A stretch of DNA of 64,000 bases from the NCBI RefSeq assembly GCF_963457605.1, contig NZ_OY735139.1, positions 620,001 through 684,000 on the forward strand. Direction: 5' to 3'. The number at the start of each line of letters is the position of its first letter. The stretch's first letter is position 1. This DNA is from an uncultured Gellertiella sp. (GTDB lineage Bacteria; Pseudomonadota; Alphaproteobacteria; Rhizobiales; Rhizobiaceae). The notes beneath the pieces were generated by a model. That model was given only the letters and a program-made list of their open reading frames with translations, was not told where the DNA came from and did not search any database. This document shows positions 26,836 to 35,270 of the stretch, one piece after another. The position numbers were made by a program, and so were the translations under genes.

Positions 26836-27210
26836 TCATGCCCGTGCGGGGTCATTCTCGATCAGGACCGGAAAGCCGTGCGGGGTTGCCCCGGCGGCGC
26901 GTTGCCAGCTTTTCTGCAGGGACAGGATGGTCTGCGCATCGGCAATACCTCTGGCCGCAAGCAGGCCCGCGAGGGCATCGACCCAGGCATCGAAATAGTC
27001 GCTGCCGTCTTCGGCCCTGCCCGGCTTCTTCACCTCGGCAGAAAGCGCCGCCGCCCATTCCGCCCAGCTGAACAGGTCCTGCCCGTGGAGATGCACGGTC
27101 AAGGCAAAGGCGGTGGCATGCCAGGGTTCGGCAAAGACCGGCGCACCCTCCGGCGATACCGGCAGGCCCGGCGAGCGGGTGAGCGGCGACAGGGTTTCAC
27201 AGGCGCTCAA
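26836..27210 (-). CDS. Nitrile hydratase accessory (activator) protein
   Basis: A protein of 124 residues starting at TTG 27210, overlapping the end of the beta-subunit gene by 14 bases, with GGGAGAG upstream. The pattern PVSPEGAPVFAEPWHATAFALTVHLHGQDLFSWAEWAAALSAEV (~17-60) followed by YFDAWVDALAGLLAARGI is that of nitrile hydratase activators (P14K/NhlE type), which deliver cobalt to and mature the alpha subunit. The frame lacks an ATG; the TTG is chosen because no other start fits the overlap. It belongs with the alpha and beta genes in one operon. Confidence 0.85.
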   Translation of the reverse strand: MSACETLSPLTRSPGLPVSPEGAPVFAEPWHATAFALTVHLHGQDLFSWAEWAAALSAEVKKPGRAEDGSDYFDAWVDALAGLLAARGIADAQTILSLQKSWQRAAGATPHGFPVLIENDPARA

Positions 27211-27856
27211 GATAGCTCTCCCAGGCATCGATGGACACCGTCTGGCGGGGATCTGCCGCCTCGCCCCAGAGTTCAGAGGCGGTAAAGACGATGGTATAGA
27301 CCCATTGCGGATTTTCACCCTTGCCGTGGGCAGAGGTGTCGGGAAAGACAAAGCCGCCCTGCACCGCCTCCACCTCGGCCACCCTGCCCTTCACATAGCG
27401 CGGCAGGCGGTTATGGCCGGAAGGGTTGATGTTGCGGACCCGGACGCGGTCACCGGGCCTGAAGGCGGGCGTGGTGCCGACGGGCCGGTCGCAGGGTGCC
27501 CCCTTCGCCAGCACGGCCGGCACATTGGCCGGGGCCAGCACCCGCTTCGGTGTCGCCCCTTCCACCAGCCTGTGCCCAATCGCGATCTCCTCCGGCGTCA
27601 CGAAGCCGTGCCGTTCGAGCAGCACTTCCAGAGCCCGGATCCAGATCTCGTAATAGCTTGCCGCCAGATATTGGGCAGGCGGGATATTTTCGCGGGCATG
27701 GCGGCTTTCGTCGATGGTCCAGTGACCCATCGCCCCTGCGGTCAGCGTCACCCCCAGCGCCCGCTTTTCCCAGTCGTGATGGAAGACCGGCTCATTGCGT
27801 TCGGGATTGACCGGGCCGTGCCCCTGCGCTCCCCCGAGATCATGCGGGCCGTTCAT
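27197..27856 (-). CDS. nthB: Nitrile hydratase subunit beta
   Basis: The protein has 219 residues. [41 protein letters not shown] is the classic beta-subunit N-terminus. [34 protein letters not shown] (~134-167) is the SH3-like C-terminal domain, containing the arginine that contacts the alpha-subunit metal cysteines. With the alpha subunit it hydrates nitriles to amides in the cytoplasm. It overlaps the alpha gene by ATGA, showing tight coupling. The amide product could be handled by amidases such as the one at 61843; that link is inference. Confidence 0.95.
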   Translation of the reverse strand: MNGPHDLGGAQGHGPVNPERNEPVFHHDWEKRALGVTLTAGAMGHWTIDESRHARENIPPAQYLAASYYEIWIRALEVLLERHGFVTPEEIAIGHRLVEGATPKRVLAPANVPAVLAKGAPCDRPVGTTPAFRPGDRVRVRNINPSGHNRLPRYVKGRVAEVEAVQGGFVFPDTSAHGKGENPQWVYTIVFTASELWGEAADPRQTVSIDAWESYLERL

Positions 27857-28491
27857 CGCAGCGCCTCCGGGGTCCCGGCAATGCCGGTGCCGATCATCGA
27901 ATCCCGGGTGACGAGACCGGCAAGCGCCGCCTCGCTCCAGCCTTCCGTTCCCTCCGGCCGCAGCGGCACGACGAGATAGCGCAGCTCCGCCGTCGAATCC
28001 CAGACGCGGATGGAGGTGCCTTCCGGCAGGGTCAGATCAAATTCCGCCAGCACGCCGCGCGGGTCCATCACGGCGCGGGCGCGATAGGCGGGGGCCTTGT
28101 ACCAGACCGGCGGCAGGCCGAGCACGGCCCAGGGATAGCAGGAGCAGAGCGTGCAGACGATAAGGTTATGGGTGTCGGCGGTGTTGAACACCGCCCGCAT
28201 GTGCTCGCCCTGCCGTCCGGAAAAGCCGAGGCTGGCCATCGCCGCGGTCGCGTCCTCCCTGAGCCAGCGGACAAAGTCCGGATCGCTCCAGGCCTTGGCC
28301 ACCACCCTGGCGCCATTGCGCGGGCCAACCTGCGTCTCATAGGTCTCGACGATCACGTCGATGGCCGCGGGGTCGATCAACCCCTTTTCCGTCAGCACGG
28401 TCTCGAGTGCCTTCACCCGCGCTTCCATGTCGGAATAGCGGTTGTCATGCGCATGACCATGATCGTGATTATGGGGGTGGTCGTGGGGCAT
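27853..28491 (-). CDS. nthA: Cobalt-type nitrile hydratase subunit alpha with His-rich N-terminus
   Basis: A 212-residue catalytic subunit. The metal site is [10 protein letters not shown] (Cys113, Cys116, Ser117, Cys118). A threonine after the first cysteine is the mark of cobalt enzymes; iron enzymes have serine. The two cysteines around the serine are oxidised in mature enzymes. Residues 3-15 alternate His with other residues ([17 protein letters not shown], seven His), an N-terminal metal-binding-like tail not needed for catalysis. [22 protein letters not shown] and [22 protein letters not shown] are conserved blocks. It is encoded 16 bases after a LysE-type exporter gene. Confidence 0.95.
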   Translation of the reverse strand: MPHDHPHNHDHGHAHDNRYSDMEARVKALETVLTEKGLIDPAAIDVIVETYETQVGPRNGARVVAKAWSDPDFVRWLREDATAAMASLGFSGRQGEHMRAVFNTADTHNLIVCTLCSCYPWAVLGLPPVWYKAPAYRARAVMDPRGVLAEFDLTLPEGTSIRVWDSTAELRYLVVPLRPEGTEGWSEAALAGLVTRDSMIGTGIAGTPEALR

Positions 28492-28507
28492 TGAGACAGT
28501 TAGCTCC

Positions 28508-29104
28508 TTATTTCAGCAGCGGCCAGAGGCTGAGCACCAGCAGCACCGCCATCGAGATGTTGAACCATTTAAGCCGGACCGGATCGGAAAGCCAGACGCG
28601 CAAGCCCGAACCGAAGCCCGCCCAGGTGGAGACGCAAGGCACATTGATGACGGCGAAGACGACGCCGATCAGCACGGCGCTCCAGATGGGGCGCGCCGGA
28701 TCGGCATAGGCCGACATCGCGGTGATCGCCATGAACCAGGCCTTGGGATTGACCCATTGGAAGGCGGCGGCCTGCAGGAAACTCATCGGCCGGCTGCCGG
28801 TCTCTCGCGCCTCGCCGAGCGCCCGGGAAGTGCCGATCTTGCAGGCGATCCACAGGAGATAGGCACCGCCTGCCACCTTCAGCGCCAGATGCAGGACCGG
28901 AAAGGCCGAAAGCAGCGCCCCGAGCCCCAGCCCGACACCCTCCAGCAGCGAGAAAAACCCTGCCCCGATACCGAGCATGTGCGGAATGGTTCTGACAAAA
29001 CCGAAATTCACCCCCGAGGCCAGAAGCATCATGTTGTTGGGGCCGGGGGTAATCGAGGTGACAAATGCGAAAAATGCCAGAGCAACGAAGATGTCGAAGG
29101 ACAT
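28508..29104 (-). CDS. LysE/RhtB-family exporter
   Basis: A 198-residue membrane protein from ATG 29104. About six hydrophobic segments are visible: [25 protein letters not shown] with the family's PGPN motif, [42 protein letters not shown], the [19 protein letters not shown] block, [17 protein letters not shown], and [16 protein letters not shown]. LysE-type proteins export amino acids and related small molecules by proton exchange. It is the first gene before nitrile hydratase on the same strand, so it may export an amide- or amino-acid-like product of that pathway. Confidence 0.88.
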   Translation of the reverse strand: MSFDIFVALAFFAFVTSITPGPNNMMLLASGVNFGFVRTIPHMLGIGAGFFSLLEGVGLGLGALLSAFPVLHLALKVAGGAYLLWIACKIGTSRALGEARETGSRPMSFLQAAAFQWVNPKAWFMAITAMSAYADPARPIWSAVLIGVVFAVINVPCVSTWAGFGSGLRVWLSDPVRLKWFNISMAVLLVLSLWPLLK

Positions 29105-29422
29105 GGAACAGCTTTCGCAGGATGCCAGGGGAAAGACGACGCGCTGCCGCACGCCATCACCCGCAAACCATACAAAGCCCGCAAAACCTGTCCACGGGAA
29201 AATTGTGTCTGGGACAAAAGCAAACAATGAACGGAAGACGAACACCCGGCAACCCCCCGGACGTTTGAGAACCCGCCCGTCGGGTGTGGACATCCCCCGA
29301 CCGATATTGAACTCTGCACATCTATATGTGAAAAGGCTTAAAAAAAGCAGTCCAGCGCATAAACGGTTTTATCAGGCTCCAGGGCCAAAGCGGCAACCGG
29401 CCCAGACAGAAGGGGAACAAAC
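29105..29422. other. Intergenic region with divergent promoters
   Basis: 318 bases lie between the LysE-type gene (leftward) and the UPF0114 gene (rightward). The LysE frame stays open upstream but lacks a better start. No RNA gene, repeat or terminator was recognised. Confidence 0.4.
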
Positions 29423-29917
29423 ATGAGTGGCAAGAACCGGATCTATGACACGCTGCTGCATGTCAGGTGGATCCTGCTGGTCTTCTATGCCGGACTGTCG
29501 GTGGCACTGGCGGGATTTGCGCTGAAATTCATCAAGAAGGTGCTGGCCTTCCTGATGAATTTTGCCGGAATGGGGGAGATGGATGCGATCCTCGGCGTGC
29601 TCGGGCTGATCGATTACACGCTGATTGCTGGTCTGGTGCTAATGGTCATCCTGTCGGGCTACAGCAATTTCATCGAAAGGCCGCATGAGGAGGCCAAGCA
29701 GCGCTGGCTGAGCACGCTGAGCTTCAATGCGCTGAAGACCAAGTTCACCGCCACCATCGCCGCCATTTCCGCCATCAACCTGCTCGAAGCCGCCCTCGAC
29801 ATCGGCGAGACGCCGGTCCTGACGGTGGCGACGCTGGCAGGCGTTCAGCTCGTGCTGATGCTGGTGCTGCTGGTTTTCGTCCATGTGGAAAAGCTGACAT
29901 CCAGTTCCGGGCACTGA
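29423..29917 (+). CDS. UPF0114/YqhA-family membrane protein
   Basis: A protein of 164 residues with four hydrophobic segments: HVRWILLVFYAGLSVALAGFALKF (~13-36), GVLGLIDYTLIAGLVLMVILSGYSNF (~58-83), TATIAAISAINLLEAALDI (~109-127) and TVATLAGVQLVLMLVLLVFVHV (~133-154). The YSNFIERP block after segment two is typical of the YqhA/UPF0114 family, small inner-membrane proteins of unknown function. The start ATG has GGGGAA upstream. It stands alone, convergent with the ilv operon, whose terminator lies about 90 bases downstream. Confidence 0.85.
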   Translation: MSGKNRIYDTLLHVRWILLVFYAGLSVALAGFALKFIKKVLAFLMNFAGMGEMDAILGVLGLIDYTLIAGLVLMVILSGYSNFIERPHEEAKQRWLSTLSFNALKTKFTATIAAISAINLLEAALDIGETPVLTVATLAGVQLVLMLVLLVFVHVEKLTSSSGH

Positions 29918-30004
29918 GGTCGGCACGCCTCGCGCAGCACTTTAATCACCGGAATCAATGTCACAGCACCCGACCACAAACCCCTGATCCGACTCGCTGA
30001 AACG

Positions 30005-30028
30005 AAAGGGGCGTCCCGAAGGACGCCC
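30005..30028 (-). terminator. Rho-independent terminator of the ilvI-ilvH operon
   Basis: The stem GGGCGTCC/GGACGCCC has a TTCG tetraloop on the reverse strand and is followed by CTTTCGTTTC. It lies about 33 bases beyond the ilvH stop. The forward strand lacks a T-run after the stem, so it mainly serves the leftward operon. Confidence 0.8.
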
Positions 30029-30060
30029 TGATCATTCCATCCGATTGCCCCTGCGGACGC

Positions 30061-30633
30061 TCACATGCCCTGGGGGCCGCGGTTCATGGCGGCGATGCCG
30101 GTGCGGCAAACTTCGATGAGGCCGAGCGGCTTCATGATGGCGATGAACTGGTCGATCTTCGTCACCTTGCCGGTGATTTCAAAGACGAAGTGCTCGATAT
30201 TGGCATCGATGACATTGGCGCGGAAAGCGTCGGCCAGCCGCAAGGCCTCGACGCGGTTTTCACCGGCACCCGAGACCTTGACCAGCGCCAGTTCCCGCTC
30301 CAGCGGCCGCTCATGGCCGAGGTCGCGGGCCCGGACCGTGAGATCGACCACCCGATGGACGGGAACGATCCGTTCCAGCTGCGCCTTGATCTGCTCCAGC
30401 ACATGCGGCGTGCCGCGCGTGACGATGGTGATGCGCGACAGATGCGCCTGGTGCTCGGTTTCCGAGACGGTCAGGCTTTCGATATTGTAGCCGCGTCCGG
30501 AAAACAGGCCGATCACCCGGGCAAGCACGCCGGGCTCGTTGTCGACCAGCACGGACAGCGTGTGGCTTTCGACGCTCGCGGTTTCCTTGGCGATGAAATA
30601 GGCCGAACCCGTGGGCTGAAGATGGGCATTCAT
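30061..30633 (-). CDS. ilvH: Acetolactate synthase small (regulatory) subunit
   Basis: The protein has 190 residues. The N-terminal ACT domain reads HTLSVLVDNEPGVLARVIGLFSGRGYNIESLTV (~24-56), the binding site for feedback inhibition by valine. The C-terminal regulatory domain starts near ELALVKVSGAGENRVEALRLADAFRANVID. It partners the catalytic subunit encoded 74 bases upstream; the two are plainly one operon. It is also called ilvN. The length is slightly over the 160-185 residues usual for the family because of a 20-residue N-terminal extension (MNAHLQPTGSAYFIAKETAS). Confidence 0.95.
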   Translation of the reverse strand: MNAHLQPTGSAYFIAKETASVESHTLSVLVDNEPGVLARVIGLFSGRGYNIESLTVSETEHQAHLSRITIVTRGTPHVLEQIKAQLERIVPVHRVVDLTVRARDLGHERPLERELALVKVSGAGENRVEALRLADAFRANVIDANIEHFVFEITGKVTKIDQFIAIMKPLGLIEVCRTGIAAMNRGPQGM

Positions 30634-30707
30634 GTTCGTGTTCCTCTTGATGCCGTTTGTTGTCTTGCCTGCCGCAGGCCCGAACCGGGTGCGTCAGGCA
30701 CTCCGGG

Positions 30708-32486
30708 TCAGACCAGCTGGCGGCCCTTGGCGTCGATGGCATTGGCCACCGCCTCGTCCGTCGCCTCGTCGGGCAAAAGCATTTCGTTATGCGCCTTGCC
30801 CGACGGGATCATCGGGAAGCAGTTGGCGAGATTGGCAACGCGGCAATCGAAGATCACCGGCTTCCTGACATTGATCATCTCGAGGATCGCGCCGTCGAGA
30901 TCTTCGGGCTTCTCGCAGCGCAGGCCGACGGCCCCATAGGCTTCCGCCAGCTTGACGAAATCAGGCATGGCCTCGGTATAGGAATTCGACAGGCGGTTGC
31001 CATGCAGCAGCTGCTGCCACTGCCGCACCATGCCCATGTACTGGTTGTTGAGGATGAAGATCTTGATCTGCGCATCATACTGGATGGCGCAGGACATTTC
31101 CTGAATGCACATCTGGATCGAGGCATCGCCGGCGATGTCGATGACCAGGCTGTCGGGATGGGCGATCTGCACGCCGAGTGCTGCAGGCAGGCCGTAGCCC
31201 ATGGTGCCGAGGCCACCCGAGGTCATCCAGCGGTTCGGCTCCTCGAAGCCGAAATACTGCGCCGCCCACATCTGGTGCTGGCCGACTTCGGTGGTGATGT
31301 AGGTGTCGCGATCCCTGGTCAGCTCATAGAGCCGCTCGATGGCATATTGCGGCATGATGACATCGTTGTTGCGGGTATAGGCAAAGGACTTGCGTGCCCG
31401 CCACTTGTCGATCTGGCTCCACCAGTCGGCTGTCTGGCTGGGCTCGATCTTCTTCGGCAGCGCCCGCCACAGCCGCACCATGTCATCCAGAACCCGGCTG
31501 ATGTCGCCGAGGATCGGCACGTCGACGCGGACATTCTTGTTGATCGAGGAGGGATCGATGTCGATATGGATCTTCTTCGAATGCGGCGAGAAGGCATTGA
31601 GGCGACCGGTGATGCGGTCATCGAAGCGCGCGCCGATGCAGACCATGACGTCGCAATCATGCATCGCCATGTTCGCCTCGTAGGAGCCATGCATGCCGAG
31701 CATGCCGAGCCAGTTCGGACCGGAGGCCGGATAGGAACCAAGCCCCATCAGGGTCGAGGTGATCGGAAAGCCGGTCAGCGCCACCAGTTCGCGCAGCAGC
31801 CGCGAGGCATCCGGGCCGGAATTGACGACACCGCCACCGGTATAGAGGATCGGGCGGCGGGCACCCGCCATCAGTTCGATGGCCGCCTTGATGGCGTTCA
31901 TGTCGCCCTGCATCTGCGGCTGGTAGCTCTTCTGGGCGATGTGGTCTGAAGGCGGCGTATAGGTGCCGGTGGCAAACTGCACGTCCTTCGGGATATCGAC
32001 GACGACAGGGCCCGGACGGCCGGTGGTGGCGATGCGGAAGGCCTCGTGAATGGTCCGCGCGAGATCGTTGACGTCCTTGACCAGCCAGTTGTGCTTGGTG
32101 CAGGGCCGGGTGATGCCGACCGTGTCGCATTCCTGGAAACCGTCGGAGCCGATCAGCGTCGTCGGCACCTGGCCGGTGAGACAGACGAGCGGAATGCTGT
32201 CCATCAGCGCATCCTGCAGCGGGGTGACCGCATTGGTGGCACCGGGACCCGAGGTCACCAGCATGACGCCGACCTTGCCGGTCGAGCGGGCATAGCCTTC
32301 GGCAGCGTGGCCGGCCCCCTGCTCGTGGCGCACCAGAATGTGCTGGATATCGTCCTGCTGGAAGATCTCGTCATAGATCGGCAGCACCGCGCCTCCGGGA
32401 TAGCCGAAGATGTGCTCCACGCCATTGTCCTTCAGAGCCTTGAGAACAATTTCCGCGCCGGTCATTTTAGTGTCGTTGCCCGTCAT
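30708..32486 (-). CDS. ilvI: Acetolactate synthase catalytic subunit
   Basis: The protein has 592 residues, three domains in the ThDP-enzyme order. The N-terminal half has the catalytic glutamate in VRHEQGAGHAAEGYARSTG (~53) after GYPGGAVLPIYDE. The ThDP-binding motif is GDASIQMCIQEMSCAIQYDAQIKIFILNN (~450-478, GDx25NN), and the central FAD-site domain is present. It makes 2-acetolactate from two pyruvates, or acetohydroxybutyrate, and IlvC at 14733 is the next enzyme. It is preceded by a leader peptide and attenuator, so expression should respond to branched-chain aminoacyl-tRNA supply. It is also called ilvB. ATG 32465 (MTGAEIV) is an alternative start. Confidence 0.96.
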   Translation of the reverse strand: MTGNDTKMTGAEIVLKALKDNGVEHIFGYPGGAVLPIYDEIFQQDDIQHILVRHEQGAGHAAEGYARSTGKVGVMLVTSGPGATNAVTPLQDALMDSIPLVCLTGQVPTTLIGSDGFQECDTVGITRPCTKHNWLVKDVNDLARTIHEAFRIATTGRPGPVVVDIPKDVQFATGTYTPPSDHIAQKSYQPQMQGDMNAIKAAIELMAGARRPILYTGGGVVNSGPDASRLLRELVALTGFPITSTLMGLGSYPASGPNWLGMLGMHGSYEANMAMHDCDVMVCIGARFDDRITGRLNAFSPHSKKIHIDIDPSSINKNVRVDVPILGDISRVLDDMVRLWRALPKKIEPSQTADWWSQIDKWRARKSFAYTRNNDVIMPQYAIERLYELTRDRDTYITTEVGQHQMWAAQYFGFEEPNRWMTSGGLGTMGYGLPAALGVQIAHPDSLVIDIAGDASIQMCIQEMSCAIQYDAQIKIFILNNQYMGMVRQWQQLLHGNRLSNSYTEAMPDFVKLAEAYGAVGLRCEKPEDLDGAILEMINVRKPVIFDCRVANLANCFPMIPSGKAHNEMLLPDEATDEAVANAIDAKGRQLV

Positions 32487-32564
32487 GCCTGTTTCCGCTT
32501 TTGTCTGGTTCTGGGTTCGCTGCGAACCCTGATGTTAAGGGCCTCTTAGCCCGGATCGGGACAT

Positions 32565-32588
32565 AAAAAAAGGCTCCTTTCGGGAGCC
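32565..32588 (-). terminator. Attenuator terminator upstream of ilvI
   Basis: On the reverse strand GGCTCC-CGAAA-GGAGCC is followed by seven T residues, all upstream of the ilvI start and downstream of the leader peptide. The leader RNA can also pair GCGCATGGG (near the end of the leader peptide) with CCCATGCGC, giving an alternative structure. This is a classical transcription attenuator layout. Confidence 0.85.
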
Positions 32589-32622
32589 TGTCGTCTAGCG
32601 CATGGGTGCTTTCGCCGGATGG

Positions 32623-32679
32623 TTACACCATCCTGCCCATGCGCCGTCCCACCACGATAAGAGTAACAATGTTGTTCAT
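32623..32679 (-). CDS. ilv operon leader peptide (18 residues)
   Basis: The reverse strand reads MNNIVTLIVVGRRMGRMV then TAA. Residues 4-10 (IVTLIVV) include two Ile, one Leu and three Val codons, as expected of a branched-chain attenuation leader. The stop lies about 35 bases before the attenuator hairpin. Ribosome stalling at these codons when charged Ile/Leu/Val tRNAs are scarce should favour the antiterminator pairing and read-through into ilvI-ilvH. The peptide is too short for ordinary gene calling. Confidence 0.85.
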   Translation of the reverse strand: MNNIVTLIVVGRRMGRMV

Positions 32680-32934
32680 GGGGCTGAGTGATAGACAGAA
32701 TCTTTCGCGGCGTCAACCGTGGGGAAAGCCTGTTCCAGGGCATTTTCAGGGGCATTTGATAGCATTTTCAAATGACAACCATCAATTTCCGGGGGCAATT
32801 ACACAAGTTGTTAAGCGTCACACCCTACCCTGTGCGGTGCAAGCGGGTGTATCCCCGCGGGTTTCCTTCCGTGCGCGTTCGTTGGGCCGCACGGCGCGAT
32901 TCCCGCAAACCCATGATGGGCAGAGGTAATTTCC

Positions 32935-35079
32935 ATGCAGTTGAACCCAGGGCCAGAACCTTCATCCATGTCCGATGACGACCGCAGAGATTTGATGAAG
33001 CCGGGCAACCGGTTCCTGGGCCGGGTGGTTTCCTGCAACGGTTCCCGCGCGACAATTTCCGCCATCGCCGAACATGGCAATACCGACCTGACCGCGCTCT
33101 GGTCCGTCGGACGGCTGATCTCGATCAGCGTCGGCAACAATCGCGTCGTCGCCATTTCCTGTTCCATGCAGATGGAAGACCAGCACTGGGGCGAAAGGGG
33201 CGACAACAATTTCTTCGTCGACGTCGAACTTCTCGGTGAGGTCCGTGTCCATGACGACGGGCGCGAGGAATTCTCGACCGGCATTTCCTGCTATCCGTTC
33301 CTCGGCTCGATTGCCCACCGCATCCGGGTTGCCGACCTTGCCCGGATCTATGCCAGCAATGCGCAGGAAAACCAGCGGATCGGCAGCCTGTCGCAGGATG
33401 AATCCGTCGATGCGACGATCCATATTCCTTCCATGCTGTCGAAGCATTTCGCCGTGGTCGGCAGCACCGGCGTCGGCAAGTCCACCGCCGTGTCGCTGCT
33501 GTTGCACAAGGCGATCAAGGCCGATCCGAAGCTCCGGGTGCTGATCCTCGATCCGCACAACGAATTTGCCGCCGCTTTTCCGCATGATGCCGTGGTGATC
33601 GATACCGACACCCTGGACCTGCCCTTCTGGCTGATGCGGCTGGAAGAGTTTTCCGAAGTGGTGTTTCGCGGCCGCCCGGCGGTGGTCGAGGAACTGGATA
33701 TCCTGCGCGATCTCATTCCGGAGGCCAAGCGTGCCTTTCGCGGTTCGGTCGATACCGGCCTGATGCGGCGGCAGAATGAGAAGAGCTCGATGACCGCCGA
33801 TACGCCGGTGCCCTACCGGATGGCGGATCTGCTGGCCCTGATCGACGAGCGGATCGGCAAGCTGGAGGGGCGCTCCGAAAAGCCGGTGCTGCGCGCGCTG
33901 AAGATGCGCATCCTCGCCGCGATCAACGACCCGCGCTATCACTTCATGTTCTCCAACAACACGATCACCGATACGATCATGGAGACGGTGGCCCATATAT
34001 TCCGCATTCCCGGCAGTGGCCGGCCGATCAGCACCTTCCAGCTGGCGGGCATCCCTTCCGAAGTGGTCAATTCGGTCGCCTCGATCCTCTGCCGCATGGC
34101 CTTCGAAATCGCGCTGTGGAGCAATGGCGGCATTCACATGCTTGTCGTCTGCGAGGAGGCGCATCGCTACGTCCCGGCAGATCCCGCGCTCGGCTTCCTG
34201 CCGACCCGCCAGGCGATTGCCCGCATCGCCAAGGAAGGCCGCAAATACGGGGTGTCGCTGGGGATCATCACCCAGCGCCCGGGCGAGCTTGACCAGACGA
34301 TCCTCTCCCAGTGCTCCACCCTGTTTGCCATGCGGCTGGCAAACGAGAAGGACAAGGAGATCATCCGCGCCGCCATTCCCAACTCCTCCGCCTCGATCAC
34401 CAATTTCATCTCCTCGATCGGCAATGGCGAGGCCATCGCCTTCGGCGAAGCCATTGCCGTGCCGATGCGCATGCGGTTCGAGCGGGTCGAACAAAACATA
34501 CTGCCGAAGGCAAATGGCACGCTGGAAACGGTGGAATCCGAGGAAACCCCGGATTCGGTCGATCTGCGCGCCGTCGTCTCGCGGATGCGGGCCGTCAGTC
34601 CGGTCGATATCGGCATGCTGAAACATACCTATCCCGGTTCACCCGAGGGTTATGGATCGGCGGATACGGCATTTCCGGAAGACAGCAGCCGCTTCGATCC
34701 GCATGACCGGCTGGAAGATGCCGGCTTCAGCTGGTCGACCGCCGGAAGCCGGGACGAACCTTACAGGCCCGACATGCTGCCCACCCCGCCATCGGCAGCG
34801 GCCCTGGCCTTCGAGGCGGCGCGTCAGCAGGTGTTGCGCAGCTCCGACGTGTTTCGCGATCCGCCCGCGACGGCACCACCGGTCTATCGCACCGCGCTGC
34901 CACAGGGCACCGCCACCGAACCGACGCCGCTGCGCTATGGTGCGGCCCCGCAGAGCCCCTCGCCCGCAAGCCGGCCGGCGGCCCCGCCGCCGCAATCGCC
35001 CCACGAACCACGCCGCGACGGCATGTCGCTGCGCGAAAACATCCTGCGCAAGCCTTTGAGCAGCCTGCGCAAGGATTGA
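32935..35079 (+). CDS. HerA-like (DUF87) ATPase
   Basis: A 714-residue protein. An N-terminal HAS-barrel-like region (FLGRVVSCNGSRATISAI...VGRLISISVGNNRVV) precedes a FtsK/HerA-type ATPase domain: Walker A VVGSTGVGKSTAVSLLL (~173-189), LILDPHNEF, and Walker B LVVCEEAHRYVPADP (~402) with IAKEGRKYGVSLGIITQRPGELDQTILSQCST as the arginine-finger/sensor region. The last ~150 residues are proline-rich and low complexity. HerA pairs with the NurA nuclease in archaeal end resection, and bacterial HerA proteins also serve in phage defence with partner nucleases or SIR2. No partner gene is adjacent here, so its role is open. The start ATG has AGAGG 7 bases upstream; ATG 32968 is possible. Confidence 0.87.
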   Translation: MQLNPGPEPSSMSDDDRRDLMKPGNRFLGRVVSCNGSRATISAIAEHGNTDLTALWSVGRLISISVGNNRVVAISCSMQMEDQHWGERGDNNFFVDVELLGEVRVHDDGREEFSTGISCYPFLGSIAHRIRVADLARIYASNAQENQRIGSLSQDESVDATIHIPSMLSKHFAVVGSTGVGKSTAVSLLLHKAIKADPKLRVLILDPHNEFAAAFPHDAVVIDTDTLDLPFWLMRLEEFSEVVFRGRPAVVEELDILRDLIPEAKRAFRGSVDTGLMRRQNEKSSMTADTPVPYRMADLLALIDERIGKLEGRSEKPVLRALKMRILAAINDPRYHFMFSNNTITDTIMETVAHIFRIPGSGRPISTFQLAGIPSEVVNSVASILCRMAFEIALWSNGGIHMLVVCEEAHRYVPADPALGFLPTRQAIARIAKEGRKYGVSLGIITQRPGELDQTILSQCSTLFAMRLANEKDKEIIRAAIPNSSASITNFISSIGNGEAIAFGEAIAVPMRMRFERVEQNILPKANGTLETVESEETPDSVDLRAVVSRMRAVSPVDIGMLKHTYPGSPEGYGSADTAFPEDSSRFDPHDRLEDAGFSWSTAGSRDEPYRPDMLPTPPSAAALAFEAARQQVLRSSDVFRDPPATAPPVYRTALPQGTATEPTPLRYGAAPQSPSPASRPAAPPPQSPHEPRRDGMSLRENILRKPLSSLRKD

Positions 35080-35113
35080 TCACGCAGATAAGGCAAATCC
35101 CGGCTCCGGAGCT

Positions 35114-35270
35114 TAGAGTTTGTCAGGGAAAAGTGGAATCCGGCTTTCCCGCTCAAACTCATTTGAGCGCTCAAACTTGTTTGAGCGCGCAAACTTGTTT
35201 GAGCGAAAAGGCAAACGAAAACAAAGTGAATTAGAGTCTGACTGGTTCAGTTTGAACCTGACAGACTCTA
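35114..35270. mobile_element. Foldback element, family 1, long copy with three internal palindromes
   Basis: The longest copy, 157 bases. The left palindrome is TAGAGTTTGTCAGGGAAAAG with GGAATCCGGCTTTCCC. Three units of the (G)CTCAAACnnnTTTGAGCG type follow, then AAAAGGCAAACGAAAACAAA and the right palindrome TAGAGTCTGACTGGTTCA/GAACCTGACAGACTCTA. Its right end overlaps and supplies the miaA stop codon. Confidence 0.85.

Noticed and set aside
32935-35079. HerA-like ATPase as part of a phage defence island
   Set aside because: Neighbours are ilvI, miaA and serB, with no nuclease, methylase, recombinase or defence gene nearby; kept only as an open question.
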